Positions 13,948 through 20,895 of a stretch of 40,178 bases of DNA are shown here, in pieces (the first letter of the stretch is position 1; the number at the start of each line of letters is the position of its first letter). The stretch covers positions 1 to 40,178 of the forward strand of contig NZ_FZOD01000080.1 of assembly GCF_900188345.1 (NCBI RefSeq), written 5' to 3'. Under the pieces are notes generated by a model, which saw only the letters and a program-made list of their open reading frames with translations, did not search any database and had not been told where the DNA came from. A program made the position numbers and the translations under genes. Source of the stretch: Streptosporangium subroseum. GTDB lineage: Bacteria; Actinomycetota; Actinomycetes; Streptosporangiales; Streptosporangiaceae.

Positions 13948-14901
13948 ATGGCCACCGCCCCCGAAAGGCTCCTGCTCCGCCTGGAGTGGAAGGTCGTCCG
14001 CAGGCTCGACGGCCGGCTCCAGGGCGCCCACCGCACCGCACACCGCGGCTCCGGGATCGACTTCACCGGGTTACGCCCCTACGGCGACGGCGACGACGCC
14101 CGGCACATCGACTGGAACGTGACCGCACGGCTGGACGAGCCGCACCTGCGAGTGTTCACCGAGGACCGCGAGCTGACGGTGTGGCTCGTCCTCGACCGCT
14201 CGGCGTCGATGGCGGCCGGCCGGCCGGGGCGCGGCAAGCACGACGTGCTCGCCGACCTCGCGCTTGTCCTCGCCCGGCTGTTCGGCCGGAGCGGCAACCG
14301 CGTCGGCGCCCTGCTGTTCGACACCGGGAGGCCGCGCGTCGTGCCGCCCGGCACCACCCGGCGGCACGCGCTGCGAATCGGAGCCGAGCTGGAACGCACC
14401 TCCCAGGCGCGCGGCACCGGCCGGGAGCGCACCTCCCAGGCGCGCGGCACCACCGGCCAGGAACGCATCTCCAAGACGCGCGGCGGCACCACCACCGACC
14501 TGGCGGAGATGCTCGATGCGGCCGGACGGCTCGCGCGCCGCCGCGCACTCATCGTCGTGCTGTCGGACTTCATCGGCGACGGCGACTGGGAGCGCTCGCT
14601 CCAGCGCCTGGCCCGGCGGCACGAGGTGGTCGCCCTGCGGATCGTGGACACGGCCGACGACGTGCTGCCCGAAGCCGGGCTGATCGTGGTCGAGGACGCC
14701 GAGACCGGCGAGCAGCTCGTCGTCGACTCCGCCGACCCACTGTTGCGGGTCCGCTTCCGCGCCGCCGTCGACGCCCGCGACGCCCGGCTCACGGCGGGCA
14801 TGCGCCGGGCCGGGGTGCCCGTCCACCGCATCGACACCGATCGTGACCTGGCCGAGGCGCTCGTCGAGGTCGTCGCCCGAACCCGGGACCGGTCGCCATG
14901 A
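13948..14901 (+). CDS. DUF58 domain protein (VWA-like)
   Basis: 317 residues. The DUF58 signature GLRPYGDGDDARHIDW (41-56) is intact, preceded by the usual HRGSGIDF. A degenerate VWA fold follows with VLDRSASM (Asp83, Ser85, Ser87) as a metal-ion-dependent adhesion site and VVLSDFIGD. Unusually, three imperfect copies of an ERTSQARGT unit (residues about 149-182) separate RIGAELE from GGTTTDLAEML; the latter is normally reached directly, so this is an inserted repeat. There is no membrane segment, so it is cytosolic and probably a client or partner of the MoxR ATPase. The stop overlaps a 19-codon ORF. Confidence 0.88.
   Translation: MATAPERLLLRLEWKVVRRLDGRLQGAHRTAHRGSGIDFTGLRPYGDGDDARHIDWNVTARLDEPHLRVFTEDRELTVWLVLDRSASMAAGRPGRGKHDVLADLALVLARLFGRSGNRVGALLFDTGRPRVVPPGTTRRHALRIGAELERTSQARGTGRERTSQARGTTGQERISKTRGGTTTDLAEMLDAAGRLARRRALIVVLSDFIGDGDWERSLQRLARRHEVVALRIVDTADDVLPEAGLIVVEDAETGEQLVVDSADPLLRVRFRAAVDARDARLTAGMRRAGVPVHRIDTDRDLAEALVEVVARTRDRSP
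14392..14493 (+). repeat. Three in-frame 33/36-base repeats inside the DUF58 gene
   Basis: Units start at 14392, 14425 and 14461, each beginning GAACGCACCTCCCAGGCGCG or a close variant. Lengths of 33, 36 and about 33 keep the frame. They add two extra copies of a loop between VWA strands. Confidence 0.85.
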
Positions 14902-14957
14902 CGGAGCTTGCCGAGGCCGTCGATGGACACATGCGGCCGGCGAAGGAGGCCTCATGA
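14898..14957 (+). CDS. 19-residue ORF coupling the DUF58 and VWA genes
   Basis: ATG 14898 overlaps the DUF58 stop (ATGA) and the TGA at 14955-14957 overlaps the next gene's ATG 14954 (ATGA). The peptide MTELAEAVDGHMRPAKEAS has no recognisable domain. The strong GAAGGAGG site for the VWA gene lies inside it. It may only hand ribosomes onward; the double overlap could be chance. Confidence 0.25.
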   Translation: MTELAEAVDGHMRPAKEAS

Positions 14958-15904
14958 CCCTGTCCTCCTCGCTGGTGCTGGCCGTCGGGCTGCTCGTCAC
15001 GGCGGCGCTCGCCTGGGCGGCCGTCGTCTCGGCGCGCCGCCGGACCGCCGCCCTCACCGCGGCCGGGGTCGCCGTGCCGGGCGGCCGCCGGGCGTACCTC
15101 GGAATCGGCCTGACGATCGCCGGCGTCGGGGTACTCGCGATCGCCGCCGCCGGGCCGACGGCCACGGTGCCGGTCCCGCGGACCGCGGGCACCGTCATCC
15201 TCGCCGTCGACGTCTCCAACAGCATGGGTGCCGACGACGTCGCGCCCACCCGGCTGGCGGCCGCGCAGCGGGCGGCCCGCGCGTTCGTGGCGGCGCAGCC
15301 CGACAGCGTCGACATCGGAGTCGTCGCGTTCGAGCGGGGCGCGCTCACCACCGCACGGCCCGACGCCGACCACTCCGTCGCGCTCGCGGCCATCGGCCGG
15401 CTGAAGATCGCCGGTGGCACCTCGCTGGGAACGGCCATCACGGCCTCCCTGTCGGCGATCACCGGCAAGCGGGTGGCCGTCAGCCGCGACGGCACCGCGC
15501 CCGACATCGGTTACTGGCCGTCGGCGACGATCGTGATGTTCTCCGACGGCCAGAACCAGGGCGCGGACGTCGAACAGGCCGCGGCCGTGGCCCAGCGGGC
15601 GGGCGTCCACGTCCACACCGTCGGGGTCGGCACCACGGCCGGGGCGACGGTGAAGGTCGACGGCTACCATCTGCAGACCTCGCTCGAGGAGGACACCCTC
15701 ACCTTGATCGCGCAGACCACCGGCGGCGACTACCATCCCGCCTCCGACGCCGCGCGGCTCGACGGGATCGCCGACACGATCGATCTGCGGCTCACCGTCT
15801 CCGACGAGCCGCTGCCTCTCGCCGGCGGGCTGATCGGGCTCGCCCTCGCGCTGCTCACCGCGGGAGCGGCGCTCACCGTGCTCCGGTCTGGACGGGTGAT
15901 CTGA
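14954..15904 (+). CDS. Membrane VWA-domain protein (BatA-like)
   Basis: 316 residues; GAAGGAGGCCTC directly before ATG 14954 decides the start. Membrane segments lie near 5-25, 48-68 and 290-310. Between them sits a von Willebrand A domain with an intact MIDAS site, LAVDVSNSM (Asp86, Ser88, Ser90), a conserved Thr in GGTSLGTAI and MFSDGQNQG. Topology puts the VWA domain on one face of the membrane between anchors, as in BatA/BatB proteins that work with MoxR and DUF58 partners. The role in this organism is unknown. It directly precedes a paralogue with no intergenic base. Confidence 0.87.
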   Translation: MTLSSSLVLAVGLLVTAALAWAAVVSARRRTAALTAAGVAVPGGRRAYLGIGLTIAGVGVLAIAAAGPTATVPVPRTAGTVILAVDVSNSMGADDVAPTRLAAAQRAARAFVAAQPDSVDIGVVAFERGALTTARPDADHSVALAAIGRLKIAGGTSLGTAITASLSAITGKRVAVSRDGTAPDIGYWPSATIVMFSDGQNQGADVEQAAAVAQRAGVHVHTVGVGTTAGATVKVDGYHLQTSLEEDTLTLIAQTTGGDYHPASDAARLDGIADTIDLRLTVSDEPLPLAGGLIGLALALLTAGAALTVLRSGRVI

Positions 15905-16966
15905 ATGTCGTTCTCATGGCCGTGGGCGCTGCTGTCCATCCTGGTCCTCCCGCTGATCTTCGCCATCCGCGAGTGGGCGCGGCGCCGTCGCCGGCGGGCC
16001 GTCGTACGCGTCACCTCGATCGCGCTCGTACGCAGCGCCCTGCCCGGCCGTACGCGCTGGACGCGGAAGATCCCGGCGGCACTGTTCACCGCCGGACTCG
16101 CACTGCTCGCGGTCGGGGCCGCGCGGCCGCAGGCGTCGGTCCCGGTGCCGCAGACGTCGGTGACGATCCTGCTCGCGCTCGACACCTCCGGCTCCATGTG
16201 CGCCACGGACGTCGACCCCAACCGCATCACCGCCGCGAGGAAGGCCGCCGCGGAGTTCATCGAGTCGCAGCGGGGTGGACCGCGCATCGGCCTGGTCACC
16301 TTCGCGGGAACCGCGGGTCTGCTCGTCCCTCCCACCGACGACACCGACGCGCTGATCGAGGCGCTGGACGGCCTCACCGTGTCCTTCGGCACCGCGATCG
16401 GGCAGGCCGTGCTCACCTCGATCGACGCGATCGCGGAGGTCGACCCGTCGGTCGCCTCCACCGGGGCGAACCCCGGCGAGGGCGGGTCAGGCTACGCGGG
16501 TGCCGCGATCGTCGTGCTCACCGACGGCGCCAACACCCAGGGCGTCGACCCACAGCTCGCCGCCCAGGAGGCGGCCCTGCGCCGCGTCCGCGTCTTCCCC
16601 ATCGGCTTCGGCACCACGAACCCGGCCCCGATGGTGTGCGACAGCTCGCAGTTCGACGGCCGCGGCTTCGGCGGCGGGGGCGGGGGATTCGGCGGCGGTC
16701 GCGGCGGGTTCGACAGGGGTCGCAGCCCCCGCACCATCGACGAGCCCGCACTCAAACGGATAGCCCAGACCACCGGCGGCTCCTACCACCGCGCTGAGAA
16801 CGCCGACCAGCTCCAAGGCGCCCTCGCCGCCCTCCCCGGCAGCTTCACCGTCATCCACCAGCGGATCGACACGGCCGCCGCCTTCGCCGCCGGCGGCGCC
16901 ATCCTCATCACCGCGGCCCTGTCCCTCTCCCTCTGGTGGAATCGCCCCCGGACCCCGACCCGCTGA
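15905..16966 (+). CDS. Membrane VWA-domain protein with Gly-rich insert (BatA/BatB-like)
   Basis: 353 residues, starting at ATG 15905 immediately after the previous stop. Hydrophobic segments at about 5-21, 57-75 and 325-345. The MIDAS site is LALDTSGSM (Asp93, Ser95, Ser97), with FGTAIGQA and VLTDGANTQG completing the metal site. A Gly/Arg/Phe-rich insertion, GRGFGGGGGGFGGG and on to about residue 275, follows FGTTNPAPMVCDSSQ, where the paralogue instead has a short strand. Such an insert is probably flexible and exposed. The stop is separated by no base from the convergent gene at 16967. Confidence 0.87.
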   Translation: MSFSWPWALLSILVLPLIFAIREWARRRRRRAVVRVTSIALVRSALPGRTRWTRKIPAALFTAGLALLAVGAARPQASVPVPQTSVTILLALDTSGSMCATDVDPNRITAARKAAAEFIESQRGGPRIGLVTFAGTAGLLVPPTDDTDALIEALDGLTVSFGTAIGQAVLTSIDAIAEVDPSVASTGANPGEGGSGYAGAAIVVLTDGANTQGVDPQLAAQEAALRRVRVFPIGFGTTNPAPMVCDSSQFDGRGFGGGGGGFGGGRGGFDRGRSPRTIDEPALKRIAQTTGGSYHRAENADQLQGALAALPGSFTVIHQRIDTAAAFAAGGAILITAALSLSLWWNRPRTPTR

Positions 16967-17572
16967 CTATCCGTGCGTGTCGACCAGCGGAAATCCATAG
17001 GCGCGACCGGGGGTGCTGAGCCAGTCCTCGTCGAGGAAACGGCCCGTGATCCGTCCCACAATGGTCAGAAAGGCGTGCGCCAGCCGTTCTTCGCCCTCGA
17101 TGGGATAACCATCCCGGGGAAGCCCTTGGGCATAGGGATCGAGCAGCTGCGAAGGCAGCAATTCGCCCGATGGCATCCCTGGACTTTCTGCGACCACGTT
17201 TCCATCTCGGTAATAGACGAGGTCGGAGAGGCCATCGATCTCCCGGTCCCAACTGACCATGAGCATTCCTCGGTTTCCGGAGCTGAGCTGCAGCACTCCC
17301 GTGCCGGGGCCGCTGGTGCTGATCACTACCGACCAGCCAGGACCGTGGGGTCCGATCCAGAGGCCGTCTTCCACGGACCGGTCCGTCATCGTGGGCGCTT
17401 CCTCGATCAGGCGCACGTCACGCCTGGACTGCGGATCCAGGCGCAGGATTCCGGCGAGTTCGTCGAGGTCGTCCCGTTCCACCCAGAGTCCGAAGAATTC
17501 ATCGTCGAACCCGTGCGCCGCCAGCAGTCCGTACTGATCATGTTCTGGCGATGCGGTTCGGATATCGGTCAT
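16967..17572 (-). CDS. Uncharacterised acidic protein, possible immunity-type protein
   Basis: 201 residues with many Asp and Glu, no signal peptide and no membrane segment. I do not recognise a named family. Features are a conserved-looking GLWIGPHGPGWSVVISTSG strand pair and GNRGMLMVSWDREIDGL. The size, acidity and cytosolic nature, and its position downstream of a broken secreted-nuclease gene on the same strand, are typical of immunity proteins for nuclease toxins, but that is inference. A strong hairpin at 17602-17641 separates the two. Its 3' end touches the stop codon of the convergent VWA gene. Confidence 0.6.
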   Translation of the reverse strand: MTDIRTASPEHDQYGLLAAHGFDDEFFGLWVERDDLDELAGILRLDPQSRRDVRLIEEAPTMTDRSVEDGLWIGPHGPGWSVVISTSGPGTGVLQLSSGNRGMLMVSWDREIDGLSDLVYYRDGNVVAESPGMPSGELLPSQLLDPYAQGLPRDGYPIEGEERLAHAFLTIVGRITGRFLDEDWLSTPGRAYGFPLVDTHG

Positions 17573-17601
17573 CTCATCGTTTCCAGTTGCTCGGGGTTCA
17601 C

Positions 17602-17641
17602 CCGTGTTCGGGGCGCCGCCCAGGCGGCGCCCCGAACACGG
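17602..17641. terminator. Perfect 19-base hairpin
   Basis: CCGTGTTCGGGGCGCCGCC (17602-17620) and its exact complement (17623-17641) are separated by only CA, giving an 18-pair stem with a four-base loop. It lies 27 bases after the NucA/NucB remnant stop and 29 bases before the start of the acidic protein gene, so it most likely ends transcription of the nuclease gene on the minus strand. Confidence 0.85.
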
Positions 17642-17668
17642 CGTTCGCAGATCAGTGCGGTCCTGGGA

Positions 17669-18145
17669 TCAGTTGACTATCCAGACCCAGAACTTGTCGT
17701 CGGGTAGGACCCGGTTGTCGTTGTAGAAGGCTCCCAGGGCCTTTCCGTGGCTACCGCGATGGGAGCTGTTATGACTCTTTCCGACCGCGCGGAGAGAGTA
17801 GTGGTTCTTCATACCGTTGTCCGCCGCGTAGCCGGCTCCGTTCTTGGTCGAGGCGAATGGATACTCGTCACACTCGGCCCTGCCGTACACCGGATCGAGC
17901 AACGACAGTAGCGGCTGTTTATAGTTCTCCGGGAAGTAGTACTGGCAGTAACTGCTGTAGCTCGTGCCATCCACTTGGAAGGACCTGCTGAAGACGTTCC
18001 GGTTCTTCGACTGGTTACCGGCTTTGTCCTTGGTGAGGGGATCGCCCGGCTCTACCTTGTTCGGGTCGGTGCCCATGGGGGCCGCCCAGTTGCCTGGGAT
18101 GGTCTTGGTCTTCTCGCCGCCCAGGACACCCTTTCTGTCATGGCG
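17669..18145 (-). pseudogene. NucA/NucB-type deoxyribonuclease domain, 5' end lost
   Basis: On the minus strand the frame from about 18145 to the stop at 17669 encodes roughly 158 residues. The NucA/NucB signature is clear: AECDEYPFASTKNGAG, then NHYSLRAVGKSHNSSHRG and the closing GAFYNDNRVLPDDKFWVWI. This family are secreted non-specific nucleases, and similar domains occur at the C-terminus of polymorphic toxins. Upstream of about residue RHDRKG the frame continues but its sequence no longer looks like protein (Arg/Ser/Thr/Pro-rich), no start or signal peptide is present, and the join falls in a region with an inverted repeat. The gene is therefore judged a 5'-truncated remnant; an internal Met could in theory start a cytosolic fragment. 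Confidence 0.75.
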
Positions 18146-18505
18146 AATTGTGTCCCTGGGACATGGTGTCGCCGTAAGTCGGGTCAGCCACCGTCTCCAT
18201 CTTCGAGTTGTCAGTCGGAAAGAAGTGGAGGCGGTGGCTGTTTCATTCATGCCGGCACGCGCAGCGCGGGTGTCCAGGATCCGGGTGAGGACGGCCAGAG
18301 ACAGAACGCCTGGATGGAGCCGGCCGATTTCCGGCAGGAGGTCTCCGCCTACTGACCACCCGGCGGGATGAGCTGGTCGAGGCGGTGTTGTGCGCTGACT
18401 TCGCCGAGGGCATGTTGACGGTGGACCAGCAGTTCGTGGTGATCGATCGGCGCCCGACACCGGCTTCGCCGAAGACGAGAGCCTCTTTATAGTGAGTGAA
18501 GTCAA
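18146..18505. other. Debris region with an 18-base inverted repeat
   Basis: No intact gene on either strand. An imperfect inverted pair, AGCCACCGTCTCCATCTTC (18186-18204) and GAAGTGGAGGCGGTGGCT (18222-18239), has one mismatch and one bulge. It is placed where the nuclease gene is broken, so it may mark a mobile-element end. A short plus-strand frame near 18361-18490 (RRDELVEAVLCADF) looks like a fragment of a lost protein, not identified. Confidence 0.4.
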
Positions 18506-18509
18506 GTCA

Positions 18510-18522
18510 TCATTGACAATGA
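18510..18522. promoter_or_regulatory. Perfect palindrome TCATTGACAATGA, probable operator
   Basis: TCATTG-A-CAATGA lies about 95 bases before the SDR start and contains a TTGACA box. GTCAA (18501-18505) and TTGAC (18513-18517) form a second overlapping dyad. Dyads of this kind are typical of GntR-type regulators of sugar-acid genes; no GntR gene is in the window. Confidence 0.5.
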
Positions 18523-18615
18523 GCGGTGAGGGAGGCAAGCTGCTCGCGCTGCACAAATCGTTTTGCGATCGTGCTGGCCCGAGCCGTACCGTTTCCTCCT
18601 GTCGGTGGTGAATGC

Positions 18616-19485
18616 ATGAGCGATGTCCCCCGCCGGGTTCTGGTGACCGGGGCGGCGGGCAGGTTGGGGCGTATGACGCTCGATCTGCTCGCGCGCCTGG
18701 GCGTGCCCGCGACCGCGCTCGATCTCCATGACCCGGGCGGGCTGGCGGCCGACCGGGTCGTCACGGGGAACGCGGGAGACTCGGCGGCGGTGCGCGACGC
18801 GCTCGACGGGGTGGACGCGGTCATCCACCTCGCCGCGATCCCCGCCCCCGTCCTGGGCACGCCGGAGGAGGTCTTCTGCGGCAACACCCGCGCGACCTTC
18901 GTGGTGCTGGAGGAGGCGGGTCAGGCGGGAGTGCGCCGGGCCGCCATCGCCAGCAGCTTCTCTGTGCTCGGCCTGCCCTGGGCGGCGCGCCCGCTGCACC
19001 CGGCGTACGTGCCCGTCGACGAGGCGCTGCCGCTGCAGATCGAGGACCCCTACGGACTGTCCAAGCAGGCCGACGAGGCGACGGGGGCGATGATGGCACG
19101 CCGCCACGGCATGACCGTCGTCGCGCTGCGCTTTCCCCTGCTCGGCGGGCCCGGCGACAAGTTCGACAAGACCGCCGCCCGATACGCCGACGACCCCGGG
19201 TCGGGCGCCAAGGAGCTGTGGAGCTATCTCGACACCCGCGACGCGGCCCTGGCCTGCTGGCGAGCCGTCGCCCTGCCGATCGAGGGCTACCACGCCATCT
19301 TCGTGACGGCCCGGGACACACTGGCCCCGCAGCCCACCGAGGAACTCCTCGACCGGTTCCATCCGGAGGTCGAGAGGCGGGCCCCGCTGCCGGGCCGTAC
19401 GGTGCCGATCGATCTCGGTGAGGCCGACCGGTTGCTCGGCCTCACCATCGAACACCCCCATCCCGACGCCACGGAGCCGACGTGA
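18616..19485 (+). CDS. NAD-dependent epimerase/dehydratase-fold oxidoreductase, uronate dehydrogenase-like
   Basis: 289 residues from ATG 18616 (GTG 18526 in frame would add 30 residues that do not look native). Extended short-chain dehydrogenase: NAD loop TGAAGRLG, VIHLAA after strand 4, catalytic Ser in ASSFSVLG and the YGLSK pair. The general layout, with a short C-terminal part and the WSYLDTRDAA segment, is that of uronate dehydrogenase, which oxidises galacturonate or glucuronate to an aldarolactone. The next gene, a ManD-type dehydratase, overlaps by GTGA and suggests a common hexuronate or sugar-acid pathway. Substrate is inferred. Confidence 0.8.
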   Translation: MSDVPRRVLVTGAAGRLGRMTLDLLARLGVPATALDLHDPGGLAADRVVTGNAGDSAAVRDALDGVDAVIHLAAIPAPVLGTPEEVFCGNTRATFVVLEEAGQAGVRRAAIASSFSVLGLPWAARPLHPAYVPVDEALPLQIEDPYGLSKQADEATGAMMARRHGMTVVALRFPLLGGPGDKFDKTAARYADDPGSGAKELWSYLDTRDAALACWRAVALPIEGYHAIFVTARDTLAPQPTEELLDRFHPEVERRAPLPGRTVPIDLGEADRLLGLTIEHPHPDATEPT

Positions 19486-20747
19486 GCCTTCTTCCCCTCC
19501 CCGAGACCCAGGCACCCTGGCCCGCCAGGGACGCCCTGCGCATCACCGCGGTCCGGCCGATCGTCACCGCCCCCGAGGGCGTGCCCCTGGTGGTCGTCCG
19601 GGTCGACACCAGCGAGCCCGGTCTGTACGGCCTGGGCTGCGCGACCTTCACCCAGCGCTTCCACGCGGTGGCGGCCGCGGTGGAGCAGCACGTCGGACCC
19701 CTGCTGATCGGCCGTCACCCGGCCGACATCGAGGACATCACCCGGATGGTGCACTTCTCCTCCTACTGGAGGGGCGGTCCGGTCCTGAACAGCGCCCTGT
19801 CGGGGGTGGACCAGGCACTGTGGGACATCGCGGGCAAGCGGGCGGGAATGCCCGTCTACGAGCTCATGGGCGGGCGCGTGAGAGCCGCGGCCGACACCTA
19901 CCTGCACGCGGGCGCGGCGACCGTCGAGGAGACGATCGAGGAGGCCCAGGCGATCCTGGCCTCGGGATACCGCAACGTCCGCCTCCAGGTGGGCGCGCCC
20001 GGCCTCGGGCACTACGGCTCGCCCGGCTCACCCGGCGGCTACCCCGGCTCGCCGTACCCCGACGGCTGGGACGTGCAGCGCTACCTGCGCGACACCCCCG
20101 GGCTCTTCGAGCGGGCCCGCCGTGAGCTGGGGGAGGAGCCGGGCCTGATGCACGACGTGCACTCGCGGCTCACCCCCAAACAGGCGATCGTCCTGGCCAG
20201 GGCGCTGGAGCCGTACCGGCTCCTCTTCCTGGAGGACCCGATCGCGCCGGAGTTCTACGACCGGCTGCCCGAGGTGCGCGAGGCCTCGCCGATGCCCATC
20301 GCGGCGGGGGAGCAGATCAGCTCCGTCACCGACGCGGTCAGGCTGGTCCGCGACGGGGGCGTCGACCTGCTCCGGCTGCACGTGTCCTCGGTGGGCGGGC
20401 TCACCCCCGCCCGCAAGCTGGTCGCGCTCTGCGAGCTGACCGGCGTGGGCACGGCCTGGCACTCGCCGGCGGACGTCTCGCCGGTGGGCGCCGCCGCCAA
20501 CGTGGCGCTGGACGTGACCACCGCCGCCTTCCAGATCCAGGAGGGTCACCTGTACGCCGAGGCGGTCCACGAGGTCTTCCCCGGCACGATCAGCCCGGTG
20601 AACGGATACCTGTACCCGAATCAGGAGCCCGGCTGGGGGATCGATCTGGACGAGGATCTGGCGGCGAAGTATCCGCCGACGGCTCACCTCCACGAACGCT
20701 GGGCGGCACGCGTACGCCGTCCAGACGGCGGCATCGAGGCGCCCTGA
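19482..20747 (+). CDS. Enolase-superfamily dehydratase, ManD (RspA) family
   Basis: 421 residues from GTG 19482 (GTGA overlap). Capping domain, then a TIM barrel with metal ligands in HDVHSRLTP (Asp), FLEDPI (Glu) and AAGEQI (Glu). The Arg of YRNVRLQ and Tyr of LGHYG match the pair known to act in D-mannonate dehydratase, and the DxH motif supplies the second base. HSPADVSPVG and the closing PNQEPGWGIDLDEDLAAKYP are typical of the family. It would dehydrate a sugar acid such as mannonate or gluconate to the 2-keto-3-deoxy acid; family members vary from efficient to nearly inactive. A Gly/Ser/Pro loop (GSPGSPGGYPGSP) in the active-site flap is longer in Gly/Pro than usual. Confidence 0.87.
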   Translation: MSLLPLPETQAPWPARDALRITAVRPIVTAPEGVPLVVVRVDTSEPGLYGLGCATFTQRFHAVAAAVEQHVGPLLIGRHPADIEDITRMVHFSSYWRGGPVLNSALSGVDQALWDIAGKRAGMPVYELMGGRVRAAADTYLHAGAATVEETIEEAQAILASGYRNVRLQVGAPGLGHYGSPGSPGGYPGSPYPDGWDVQRYLRDTPGLFERARRELGEEPGLMHDVHSRLTPKQAIVLARALEPYRLLFLEDPIAPEFYDRLPEVREASPMPIAAGEQISSVTDAVRLVRDGGVDLLRLHVSSVGGLTPARKLVALCELTGVGTAWHSPADVSPVGAAANVALDVTTAAFQIQEGHLYAEAVHEVFPGTISPVNGYLYPNQEPGWGIDLDEDLAAKYPPTAHLHERWAARVRRPDGGIEAP

Positions 20748-20852
20748 GGCCCGTGAACGGCGGTATCGAGGCGCCTTGAGGGATGTCCGGTGGTATCGAG
20801 ACGTCCCGAGGTCCGTGGACGAGCGATATCGAGGCGCTCCGAGGTCCTTGAA
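20726..20852 (+). repeat. Four 30-33-base tandem repeats spanning the manD stop codon
   Basis: Units start at 20726, 20758, 20788 and 20820, each with a core of GGTATCGAGGCGCCCTGAGG. The first unit contains the last codons (GGIEAP) and the TGA of the dehydratase gene; the other three lie downstream. This is what repeated duplication of a gene's 3' end would leave. Confidence 0.85.
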
Positions 20853-20876
20853 ACGTTCAGTGAGTATAAGGAGTGT

Positions 20877-20893
20877 GTCGATGTAAGATCGAC
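20877..20893. promoter_or_regulatory. Perfect dyad GTCGAT-N5-ATCGAC before the fusion regulator
   Basis: GTCGAT (20877-20882) and ATCGAC (20888-20893) end two bases before ATG 20896. A TATAAG box lies at 20864-20869. The position suits autorepression by the TetR half, as is usual for TetR-type regulators. Confidence 0.5.
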
Positions 20894-20895
20894 CC

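Noticed and set aside
18361..18490. A transposase fragment on the plus strand (RRDELVEAVLCADF)
   Set aside because: Too short and without catalytic motifs; kept only as unidentified debris.
17669..18556. An intact 295-residue nuclease protein
   Set aside because: The first half of that frame lacks a signal peptide and is Arg/Thr/Ser/Pro-rich shadow sequence; only the last 158 or so residues belong to the nuclease family.
20726..20852. CRISPR-like array
   Set aside because: Units are adjacent and degenerate with no unique spacers of constant length; the first unit is the end of a coding gene.
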